Source: Citrus sinensis (lineage: Eukaryota > Streptophyta > Magnoliopsida > Sapindales > Rutaceae). From it: a stretch of DNA of 64,000 nucleotides. Both the position numbers and the translations under genes were made by a program. Below, in pieces: positions 22,325 to 33,276 of this stretch. The stretch is taken from positions 24,868,501-24,932,500 of the forward strand of contig NC_068561.1 of NCBI RefSeq assembly GCF_022201045.2. The letters are read 5' to 3'. Below the pieces are notes generated by a model, which did not search any database, was not told the DNA's origin, and saw only the letters and a list, made by a program, of their open reading frames with translations. Within the stretch, counting starts at the first letter, position 1, and the number at the start of each line of letters is the position of its first letter.

Positions 22325-24424
22325 AATGCGAAGATTGATATTCTCTGTGTGTGTGTCTGTTGTGTTTGGGGGGGGTGTCCATTTTAAGGGACCAGCTGTG
22401 CTTATGATGATCAGAAAAGGGGGATAAAGTGGTGATGATGATCAGAGAACGTGACTGATGTAATTCAAAGTGTGCAGTCGATAAGGGAGACAAGAAAACA
22501 TAAAAAAATTTTCGACTGCAAGCATTATTACAGTTACCATGTGGGATATGATTGCTCCAACTTAAGGATTTACCTATGGTTTACTTATTGTTAGGTTTTG
22601 GCGTGCAAAAGCTAAGAGGTTAAGACACAGACACACACTAGTGTACCTAAACAAAGGCCTAGCAGTGGCACCGCCCACATTGCTAATTTGTTTTGTATTG
22701 CAACACACTATGAATTGATAAGAAATGCTTTTGATTATTTGATTTTTCTGAAAGTTCTTTTAGTGATGTTAAAAGCACATTCTAATCCCATTACCAAAGA
22801 ATGGTAGATGGAAGAATCCGGCTTTTTTTTTTTCATTTTTATTTTTTTCCTGTTTATGACCACAATCAAGTATCAATCCCGAACTCAAAAAAAAAAAAAA
22901 AAAAAAAAAGAGGTCTCATTGAATATTATTTTATTGTGTAGGCATTTTAATCCCTTCCCTCGCTCACGTGAGCATATTCGAATTTCTGAACTCTTGTTTT
23001 CAATAATAATAAAAAAATTATCACTCCCAACTAAACTAAAACATGTTTAAATCAGAATATTCTTCCAATTTTAGAACCAATTCCCAAGCCGTGCTTGTTG
23101 CTATAATGTAAATGAAGGTTGGTCCTCTCATTTATTAATGCTAACTATTACAGCACATCATTTTTAATAATTGATCAACATAGCCGAAGAAAACGCATGC
23201 TTTATAACAAAAGCAAAAGTAAGAGCAACCGCTGATTGGTTAACAGGTTTTTGCCGGACGATATGAGAGCAATTTTTCTAGAAAGAAACGTGACGGTCTC
23301 AAAAGCACGCCTGCTTCGCACCATATCATCAGAACCGACCCCACCGTGTCCCATTCATCAAACACCAAATTCAAGGACTAGGTGAAAATTAATGGCGAAT
23401 GATCTTTCAGGACAAATCCATATCAAAGCTTACTTTATACAACCTGAAAACAGTTTTTAAATATTATAATAAAAATTTTTGACATAAGTTCACAAGTAAC
23501 AATTATCCTTTTTTACCGATTGGCCTTTGGTGTAATGAAAAAAGTCTTGCACTTACAATGTTCAGTATAAGATATCGAGCCTCTATAAGAGTTTTATAAA
23601 GATTAATTTCAGTACTCCCTCAATTATCAACATAATTGAATAAAGACAGTCCCTCCCTTACGAAATGTAAGTGGAGTAAACATCCCTCAAATATTAAAAA
23701 GAGTTTAAAATGTATGAGTAAGTACTTCAATGTGTCAATGTATGACGGTGGTTCTAATTATATAATATAATTGTAAATATTAATTATAATGTGTAATATA
23801 ATGCCAGTAACATCTCTATATAACATACTTCAAAAAAAAAAAAAACAATTACCTTTTTTGTTAAGTCCTAAATTTCTTACTAAGCTCACGTTAAATTCAT
23901 GTATTCTTTCTTCTTCCACACTTGCTGTAAACAGATTAAAAAAATAAATAAATAAAAGGAAAGCATAGGGTTAGATGAACAGAAATGGTTCCCAAAAGAT
24001 GAGCAAAATTATTTTCTTCTGTTTCTTCATGGCATAACTTTAGGAAATTGAATCTCTTTCCTTCTCTCTTTGCATCCGCCAGTTTTTCAGAGGCAACAAC
24101 TAACTGAGCAGTAAAAGCAATGCCGGACTATAGCAAACAAAAGTTAACTTCTCTAATCATAAATTTCGAGCAAATAACATTACCCCGCATTTGAATACCA
24201 GTTATTACATCATTAATAGCTGACGTTTCTGATAACTATACCCCTGGTTGGCCAATGAGACTATAAAAACAGTATGCAACAGAAATGAAGAAGAAGAATG
24301 ATCAGATAGAAATATGAATGCATGGTTATTGGGTATCTTTGTATCTCTCAAACTATGCAGCCATTGGTGTCGGGTTAAGGAACTTTCTCAAGAGCAAGAA
24401 AAGATGAGTTGTTTACATTGCCTA
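22325..24424. other. Intergenic region containing one SINE
   Basis: Apart from the SINE at 23515-23844 it holds a GT microsatellite and G9 run near 22350-22376 and an A20 run near 22889-22910. The ORF at 22808-23050 is built over these runs and is not credible. Confidence 0.45.
23515..23844 (+). mobile_element. tRNA-derived SINE with poly-A tail, family A copy 1
   Basis: A 330-bp element flanked by a near-exact target duplication, ACAATTATCCTTTTTT at 23499-23514 and ACAATTACCTTTTTT at 23845-23859. The head has an A-box-like TTGGCCTTTGG (about 23520-23530) and a B-box-like segment ending ATCGAGCCTC. The body shares CTCCCTCAATTATCAA, CGAAATGTAAGTGGAGT and TGTAAATATTAATTATAAT words with the copy at 45449-45837. 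It ends in a poly-A run of about 13. Confidence 0.78.
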
Positions 24425-27400
24425 TCACCATCTCCTTCCCGATAAAGATATAAGCTGCAGAAAAGATGGATGACAAAATGAGATTAGGAGAGTTTAATTA
24501 CTCCACGATATTCAATCAAAACAAGATGAGAATTTATATAAAATAAAAACAATTTGACTTGTAAATCTCAGACTGCACAAAATTTCCTTTTTTTTTTTGT
24601 TTTTAAAGAATAAAAAATATAGACCTATCTGTTTACACAACTACAGTATATCGCCATCAGCTTCATTTTTCTTGTTCCACTAGCTCAGTAGAATGTGATG
24701 TAGTTATCCATGCAAGGCTACACTACACATCAGGTAATAAAAATTTCAACCGTGTATTAATTAGTTCAAACATATTCTTTACTCAGATACATGCAATGTT
24801 TTCAGAATTACCTGGCACATAATTAAATCCATTCATTGAAATATACCATCGTAAATGTTATAAAATTTTAGTTGCATTCAAGAGAATAAAGGAAATGAGG
24901 AAAAGGAACCAACCTGACGGGCAACCTGAGCCACTCGCCGGCTATGTCTAGATGATTCCTTAATTAAAGTAGGTTTTTCTGGTTCTTGTGAGTCATTTTC
25001 TTTCTCTGTTACCCTCCTCTTCACAATGGTCTTGTCAGGAGAAGTGTTTTCACCAGAGTTGCTCATGGAATCTTTCTTGCGTTTTCTCTGGAAAGTGTAT
25101 TTAAGGACCCTATTGAAATCTGGTTCACTAGGCGATTCATCTGTTTCTATAGATGATTTGGCATCTTTTGAGTCAGAAAGTACTGGTTCATTAACCACCT
25201 CACCGCCCAACTCAGAACATACTTCCATTGAATTTTCAACAGCACCACCATCTGGTTTTACCAATGCCGACTCACTTTTCAACTCTGCATCCTTTTCTTC
25301 AGTTTTCTGAACAAGTCCACATTTATTAAGTGCCTTAACGCTCACAGTAACATTTTTCGATCCTGAAACAGGATCCACACCACTTCTGATTAATGTTAAC
25401 CCAGGATCCAAACGAAGCAAGGGCTTCATCTTAGCTTCATTGTCAGCTGTCCTCAATCCAGCTTCACTGGATTTTACATTTCCACGTTTGGCAAATGAAT
25501 AAATCACACTACGGTTAACAACAGAAGAAGCCTGACAAGGATTGATAAGCTGACCTGGAGCAGAAATGATTGAGGTAGGCGCTGAATCCCTACTTTGTAG
25601 TCCCACATTTTCTTTCTGTTTTTGACTGATCTTAATTTCCTCTTCATTAAAGCTTCTCTTCTGCTGCAATTTCCCATTGAGGTTGCTACAAATTTTCGCA
25701 TTATCTCTATTATCCGCCTTGATGGAAGGTCGAATATGTGCACTTACCTTAGATTTAACATTCCCATTGACAGAATATGTTTTGCAACAGGAAGGAGCAG
25801 AGGATAAGCAAGAGGCTATTTTAGGCTGATCAGGACAAGATCTGCGTGTTGAAGCTTTGGCTTTCCCAAAGCGAGTCTTCCTTCTTCGTGATGTGGGTTT
25901 AACTAGCTTCTTTACTTCTCCCCCAGAAAATTTATTTGTTACGTCCATGTTTTTTGTCTTAGGAGGGGGTGCGGGTGCAGCGCATTTTCCTACAGCCTTA
26001 TCAATTGCTTCAATCATTAATGGGGTACATTGACCATCTTCATTGCCCAACTGAGGCAATTTCCCATTCAGCAAGTTACTTTCAAGTGCATGAATTCTCT
26101 GAGTACATCCATTCCTGAACGGCTCGGGCTCCTTCATAATTGTGGAGACTATGTTGGGAGTATGATCATCAGGCTCCAAATGAGAATCACTAGAATTCTC
26201 AGTTTTTTGAATTGTACTGCAGCACCTATTATCCAAAATTCTCAGATTTAATGGGCTGTTCTCCATGTCACAAGCAGTCACAGCTTCAAGATGTGAGTTT
26301 GAAATTGAGCGTGTGATTGCCTCAACTTTCACATCTTCATGAGAATATGCATCTTCCTTTGTGGTTTGTCCATTCACAGGTTGTAGCGGATTGTTCTTCA
26401 CCTTCTCTAATTTATCCGTAACCCATCTCAACTCCGATCTGAGATCAGTTATAACATCCTCAGCCTCATTGAGCTGTGCTTCAAGTTCATCAACCTTTCT
26501 TTGCTTTGTCAAGGATGTTATCTCAGCTTCCTTTGTCTGTAAAGAAGAGAAGATTGGTTAATGCAGTACAATGACCAACATTATGTTCTTTAATGTTACC
26601 CCACTTACACCCAAATTGTTTTGCATTAATTGTGAACTTTTATTTCAATGTTGAAATACATGAAAATAAGTACAAACTAAACAGCAATACGACCGGCATT
26701 CACCTCATGCCTTGATTCCAACAAGCTAACAACCCAATTTTCAAAGTGATTTGAGAAAAAAATAATACAAGGCCAAACAGATCCATAACAAAACTAAATA
26801 AATCTGACAAACAATACTGGTGATAAACATTCAAAAATCAATAAATAACTATGAAACTCAAATTTCACAAAAGATTATAGCTAATTAAGAACTATAACAC
26901 TGGCAACACTTGAGCCCCAAACAGTCACTAACAGAAACTATAGCATAATTCTTAGAATTGGTTTAAATTCTATCAACACCAAATCGTGCACTCCAAATAA
27001 ACCACATATTTCTACATTTAGAAGTAATCTTTCACTCACGAAATAGAATTTGCAACTACAAAGACAACACAAAATAGAAGTGAAATCATAGTACAACAAA
27101 TTATCTAACACTAAATTAAACAACAATAAACAAAATTAACACACATTTGATTTGATTTTTGTATTTTTTAGCATAAATACATTACCGTTGAATCGATCAT
27201 CTGTTTAACGCGTACAAGCAAACGAAGCGCCTCGTCTTTGGTGTTACTCAGATCCTTCTCAAAACGCAACGCTTGTCGCTCCGATGCCATTATTCGAGCT
27301 GCCGCCTCTCTCGCCGTGTTCAAAATTATGTCCGCGTACGCCTTCTTTAAGGCCACCATTTTCTACAACACAAAAGACAAAAACAAAATCAACAAAATGA

Positions 27401-27473
27401 AAACAAGAAAAAAAAAACTTTCGAATTTTATCAGAATCGAAGAAAAGAATTCACAAACCTCCGATTCTGCCAT
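24425..27473 (-). CDS. Plant nuclear coiled-coil protein, function unknown
   Basis: Four exons on the minus strand: 27473-27459 (MAESE), 27362-27186, 26536-24914, 24454-24425. All junctions are in phase and the product is 614 aa. The N-terminal ~110 residues are alpha-helical coiled coil: KMVALKKAYADIILNTAREA, MASERQALRFEKDL, ALRLLVRVKQMIDST, VDELEAQLNEAEDVITDLRS. The long middle is disordered, Ser/Lys-rich, with a basic SRRRKTRFGKAKASTRR stretch suitable as a nuclear localisation signal. The C terminus is RHSRRVAQVARQ followed by LISLSGRRW from a 30-nt last exon. That exon is inferred from its acceptor, phase and immediate stop, and is the least certain part. I recognise a conserved plant-specific arrangement but no characterised domain. 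Confidence 0.8.
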
Positions 27474-28744
27474 GTATTGAGAAAGGCCAAAGCCAAAAGG
27501 AGGGGCGTTTTGTTTTTGCCTTTTTGGAGGGTTTTTGGAGAAATTTAACAGATTGGCATCTGTTAAGAACTGAAACCAGTGTTCGAAATTACTGGATTGC
27601 CCCTGTTCATTGTCCCAATGACAAACTGATTTTGTCTGTTGGGAGATCTGGGCCCACTTGGAAAAAGAAAGTTCTGGTTGGGAGACGGAAACGATGTCGT
27701 TTCTCCTTTGGTGTTTAGGCGCGCAACAAAATGTGGGACCCCCGCGAGGAGGATTTTCATAATGATCAGATTCTAGTTGAAACGCGCGGTTAAGGCACGA
27801 TTTTCAATTTTTAAATTTTGAAATTTCGCTTGCGGCGTAGATGAAGTTTAAATCTCCTTGCAATCCAAATCTCAAATTATCCTAGTCATTTCTCAAATTA
27901 CCTTCAATTTAATTAAGAATCAAAATTGAACATCTTCAATAATTATTGAGTTTAATAATAGAATATGGTACGTGATTGAATGTACGTGGTATAATAATTT
28001 CAAAAATAATTTTTTATTACTCTCCAGGGTATATTTATCTCCTTATCGAGATTGAAAGAGGAAAAAAAATAAAGACGAGAATCCATAATTTAGTAAGAAT
28101 ATTGATATACTTACCTGGTTAATATACAAAATTTATATTCTAAATTTGTAAACTTATCATTATTGGGAAAGCTCAAAGTGGCAACCACCTAGCTTTGGTT
28201 ATCCAAGAATTCAATGTTTGGTCTATAGGGTTCTTCATATCGTGAAATGACTTGAATTCCGTTCCATAAAGTTTTTGGGTTGATGTTACTTTCATTCTTA
28301 AAAACAAAAGTCGACTAATCAAAAGCAGCTCATAGCTTCCATATCTTTCTTAGTTTCAAGAATTAATGTGCAAAAGATGTCGTAAGAATGAATTATCAAT
28401 ATTGGATTACTTCTCCCACTAAATTTTCAGAAGCCTTATTCTTCTAAATAAAGCTTTGACATAATAACTCACAGTGTAGGAAAATTATTGTTAAATTTGC
28501 AATGATGCAACCATGAACCATGGTTGTATCTTTTAGTTATTCCTATCCTCTAAACAATCTCTTTTAGTCAAAGCATTTGTCTCTTTCCAATAGTTTTGTT
28601 AATTCCCTCCGAGCATTGATCACACGCTTTAATTCGTTTCTCGTCAATGACGAAATGCACGAGAATCATGGGTTGAATTTTCAATTTCAGGTTTCTGTAA
28701 ATAGAGAATCATAGAGTTAACCAAAATCATATTATTGTCTCACC
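27474..28744. other. Intergenic region, divergent promoters
   Basis: Separates the minus-strand coiled-coil gene from the plus-strand BIR cluster, so both promoters lie here. No open frame with motifs was found. The TCTTTTAGTCAAAG word near 28560 recurs upstream of the intact BIR2 gene (about 32962), consistent with duplicated 5' flanks. Confidence 0.45.
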
Positions 28745-30468
28745 ATGATCAGGCCAGTCCATTTTCTAAGCTATCTAAAATTCATAACCTTGATTTTAGT
28801 AACAACCCAGATAAGTTTTCCAAGTTTTACACCAACGGCTACTGCAGAAGATGATGTGAAGTGCTTGGCAGGCATCAAGAGTTTTAATCATCCTCAGGGG
28901 AGGCTAAGTTCATGGAGTTTGACAAACTCTTCAGTTGGTTTCATATGCAGGTTTAATAGAGTTTCTTGTTGGAATGGCAACGAAAATCGGATCCTCAGTC
29001 TGGAACTTGAGGAAATGAATCTCTCAGGACAAATTCCAGAGTCACTGCAATCCTGTAAGAGCCTGCAGGTTCTTAATCTGTCAACGAACAATCTGTTTGG
29101 TAAAATTCCTGCCCAGCTTTGTAAATGGTTGCCATATTTAGTATCTCTTGATCTGTCCAACAATGATCTTTCAGGTACTATTCCACCTGAACTGGGTAAT
29201 TGTGTTTATTTGAATACATTATATCTTTCATATAATCGTCTATGAGGACCTATACCGCCCCAGCTGTCCAATCTAGTTAGACTTAAACAATTTTCTGTAG
29301 CATACAACAATCTTTCGGGTAGAATTCCTTCATTCTTTAATGGAGCTATGAAGATGGATATGCTTGCAGATAGCAGACTTGGTGGGGCAAACTTAGGATC
29401 CAAGTGTTGTGACTTGAGCAAGAAGAAACTAGCTGCTATTATTGCTGCTGGAGCTTTTGGTGCTGCGCCATCATTGATGTTGGTCTTTGGGCTATGGCTG
29501 TGGAACAACTTGACAAGGGTTAGTAAGAGGAGGAAGAGAGGGTATGAATTTGATGACTGCTGGGTTGAGAGATTGGGGGCACACAAGCTTGTTGAAGTTT
29601 CGTTGTTTCTTAAGCCACTTATTAAACTTAAACTAGTCCACTTAGTTGCAGCTACAAGCAAATTCAGTGCACAAAATGTCTTAGTTTCAACATGGACAGG
29701 GACTACTTATAAGGCCATGCTTCTTGATGGGTCAATGCTTGCAATAAAGCGGCTAAGTGCTTGTAAGCTTGGAGAGAAGCAATTTCTGTTGGAGATGAAG
29801 CAAGTAGGACTACTTAAGCATCCAAATTTGGTACCCTTTTTGGGGTTCTGTGTGTAGCTGAGGAGAAGCCGTTGGTCTATAAGTACATGTCTAATGGAAC
29901 TTTATATTCTTTATTGCATAGTAATGGTAATACTGCCTTAGATTGGCCAAGTAGATTGAGGATTGGCTTGGGTGCAGCTAGAGGTCTATCTTGGCTTCAC
30001 CATTGCTGCCACCCTCCATGCCTCCATCAAAACATAAGCTCCAGTGTGATTCTCGTTGATGAAGACTTCGATGCTCGCATAATGGATTTTGGATTTTCGA
30101 GGCTTACAAATGGGGATGCTTCATTGCAGAAGGATGTGCATGGATTTGGGGTGGTGCTTTTGGAGTTGGTCACTGGCCAAAAGCCATTTGAAATAAATGC
30201 ATCTGAAGAAGGATATAAGGGAAATTTGGTGAATTGGATCGATCAGCTTTCTAGTTCAGGAAGAATCAAGGATGTAATTGACAAGGCTCTGACTGGAAAA
30301 GGATATGATGATGAAATTTTGCAGTTTCTGCAAATTGCCTGTAAGTGTGTGGCTGTTAGGCCTAAAGAGAAATGGTCTATGTATCAAGTTTACATATCAT
30401 TATGCAGCATTGCTGAGCAACTTGGTTTCTCAGAATTTTATGAGGAAAATTCACCATTTGTAATATGA
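28745..30468 (+). pseudogene. Broken tandem copy of BIR2-type LRR receptor pseudokinase
   Basis: Aligns along nearly its whole length with the intact gene at 33277-35115: signal peptide, AEDDVKCLAGIKS, leucine-rich repeats, membrane segment and kinase-like domain. Defects seen directly: a TGA at 29243-29245 inside the repeat region (YNRL-stop); a one-base deletion near 29855 that turns the GFCV-AEEKP junction into a stop; and an in-frame loss of roughly 25 codons in the activation segment. In the last case SRLT runs straight into NGDASLQKDVHG, losing the GYIAPEY motif. The distal N-terminal domain could still be translated as a 166-aa secreted LRR fragment, but nothing shows that it is. The gene lies in tandem, same strand, about 2.8 kb upstream of the functional copy. 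Confidence 0.9.
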
Positions 30469-31164
30469 AGTTGTAACTTGTATCATTCAACAAACGTGTC
30501 AACTATGGTTTCTTGAATTTTTTGAACAACTCGGAACATGCTAAAGGTTCATATTCGGGACCTTGACTCTGATAAAACAGTAATTTAGGTCTAATAGCAT
30601 AAATAGCAAAGCCAGAGATTATTTGTGCTTGACCGATGAAAGTGCTAGTAACCCATTAGCTACAAGGACTAAGCAAATTCAAAAACTACTTCTTTACTAG
30701 ATGAATCTTACTAATGAAATCAGATTAGAATTATGAGTTTGGCAATTTGGTAAAGCACATTCAAGAATTTTACAGAAATTAGAAGGCTATTCTGAGGAAA
30801 ATTGCTCTTAATTAAGAAGACAAGACAAATTTCGTGCAAAATAATTATAGCCACTAGAGAACAAGTGGACTGAATCTACTATTCGAAGGAAGGTATTAGG
30901 TTTAGTTAAATTAAAATAATGTAATTGCATTCTATTTCATCCGCTAAAAAAAACTTTGAGCAAGCAGTAAAGCACCCACAAATTACTGCCTTCTGCTTGT
31001 GAGGTGGCAAGGATTCCTTTCAACTTTTCTTGTGGAACTTGCTTCCCCATTTTGCAAATTCATTTAAGACAGTTAAAGTAAAGCTTCGCAACATCCAATT
31101 TGTTTCTTGTGTTCAAAAGTAATTGAGTTTTGAGTCTTTGGACCAAATATGATGAGAAATTTTT

Positions 31165-31830
31165 TCCAAGTTTTGCATCATCAGCTGTTGCAGAGGTTGA
31201 TGTGAATTGCTTGGAAGGCATCAAGAGTGCACTCAATGATCCCCAGGAGATGGAGCTTCACAAGCCCTTCAATTCAATCGAACAATCCTCGTGGAACCTG
31301 TGGAAATGAATCACTCAAAATTAAATCACGAGTGATTTTGGGCCGACATTCGTGTACGCAGGATGAGCGAGCACACGCGAGTTCAACCAAATCGGTATAG
31401 GATTTGCCCCCTGCGCACGTGCACGTAGAGAGAGCCTACATCCTTAAAATTCTTGCTTATGCATGGATAAATATCTATATATAAACGCAGATCCCTTAGC
31501 TTATTTTTCTCTAGTGGAATAAGTTCAATTTCCTTTCAAATTTCTAACTTCAAGAGTGTATTTTGTGAGTCAATTTCTCATTCACCCAAGTATCATTTTG
31601 AGTAAATAAATAAATCATTTTGAAGTATTCAGGGAATAGAATCTAAACATCTCAAGATTTTTCACTTTCGTTAAGTAGATCCCACTCAAAATGGGCCCTC
31701 AAAATAGCATACTAATATGCTATTTTTTCAATAGACAAATGGTCTATGAGCCAAGTTTACAAATCACTGCAAATTGAATTGTATGATGAAAATCCCCCAT
31801 TTGTAATACGAAGTTGTAACATGAATGATT
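31165..31830 (+). pseudogene. Third, shredded BIR2-like copy
   Basis: Two remnants of one gene. About 31165-31330 matches the BIR N-terminus (VDVNCLEGIKSALNDPQ) and, after a small deletion, the start of the LRR region (GGAAATGAATC). About 31735-31830 matches the kinase C-terminal end and stop region (TGGTCTATGAGCCAAGTTTAC). Everything between is replaced by an unrelated ~400-bp insert. Together with 28745-30468 and 33277-35115 this makes three tandem BIR copies. Confidence 0.78.
31330..31735 (+). other. LTR-like insert within the shredded BIR copy
   Basis: About 400 bp unrelated to BIR sequence. It contains a TATATATAAA box at 31477-31485 and AATAAATAAAT near 31605, the spacing expected of an LTR promoter and polyadenylation region. 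No paired LTR, coding region or exact target duplication was located, so the nature and borders are inferred. Confidence 0.4.
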
Positions 31831-33276
31831 CAATGCATTTATCAAATAGTGGTTTCTTAGGCCTATTCGGGATCTTGACTCTCATACAAAAACTAAATTA
31901 GGTTATCAGCACAAACAGAGTATTTGTGCTTGACTGATGAAAGTGTCAGTAACCCACTACCTCCAAGGAGTAAGCAAATTAAAAAAGCAATTATTTACTA
32001 TAGATAACTTTTACTAACGAAATCAGACTAGAATTATGAGTTTCGAATTTTTGGCCAAGAATTTAACAAAAATTAGAAAGGTCTTTGAAGATATTTCCTC
32101 TTATACGCATCTTAATTAAGGTAAAGACACAAAGATCATGTCAAATAAAGATAGCAACTAGGGGGCATGAGGATTGAACATTGCTATCTGAAGGAAGGTG
32201 GGTTAGGTTTAATTAAAATATTGTAATTGCGTTGCGTAAAACCGTTAACTGTTTGACCCACTAACATTTTTTAATTTTTATGGAATCACCCACAAATTCT
32301 TGTCTTCTGCTTGTGAGGTGGCAAGAAATTTATTTTCACTTTTACTGTGGAAGTAGCTTTCAGTTTTGAAAATTAACATTAAGGTAGTTAAAGGATAAGC
32401 TTCACAACATCCAATTTGTTTCTTAGGCTCAAAGACTTTTGACCACACCAACCCCAGATGCTACCTTTCAACTTTTGGATTATGATATTACAAATGAATT
32501 CACAAACATAACTGGCTTAATTCTATAAGTAAAGTTCCTAAATGTTAAATATAATTTTTTTTTTCCTTTCAAATATGGAAGAAAGCTGTTGGGAATATTG
32601 GCCATGATCATGAAGACACCCAAAAGCAAAAACCTTCCTCGTTCAAATAAAAAAAGGATTGGGTGGCAGATTAGTAAATATGATAAAAAAACCCAAATGC
32701 CTAAGATTTGATTGGGTGTCCATTAAAGCAAACAAAATTCTCATGGATAGTAATAAAAATATTCGTAAAGATACCGTCGACATGAATTAAACTTGGCTTA
32801 TAATAATAATAATAATAATAATTTTATTTATTATATTTTTAGTGCAGCATCCAACTAGCCCATTTTTTAATAATAATAATAATAATAAGTTCATTCATTT
32901 TTTATGGCCATGACCACAACTTCTTGGTCAAAAGCACTTAATTAATCCACCCTGAATAATGTCTCTTTTAGTCAAAGAAGCTATAATTATGAATCACGAA
33001 CTCACCATCATTGACGAGAACACCCAAAAGCACCGCCCGCAACAGCCAAAAGCGACTGTTACAATACGTACATGCTTAGCACAGAAGTCTCGTTTCAACA
33101 CATACATTTGAAGTCAATGTCACCATTCCATAACGTTTACAAGTAAACTTTGATTATTCCATTTTTCTTTTGTCTGTGTATGGCCATGAATTTTCATAGT
33201 CCTGTAACCATCATTAGATGAACCAAGATCATATTTCTGTAACAAATTTCATTTTCATTTTTCTTATTGGTTCATC

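Larger units (their letters stand above)
30550..32450 (+). repeat. Duplicated 3' flank of the BIR cluster
   Basis: About 30560-31115 and about 31880-32440 are diverged copies of the same 3' flanking sequence. Shared blocks include ACCTTGACTCT/ATCTTGACTCT, ATTTGTGCTTGAC, GAATTATGAGTTT, CTTCTGCTTGTGAGGTGGC and ACATCCAATTTGTTTCTT. This shows that the duplication unit included the downstream flank as well as the gene. Confidence 0.75.

Noticed and set aside
31330-31735. Endogenous pararetrovirus fragment
   Set aside because: Only a TATA box and AATAAA were seen; no coding motif or primer-binding site supports it.
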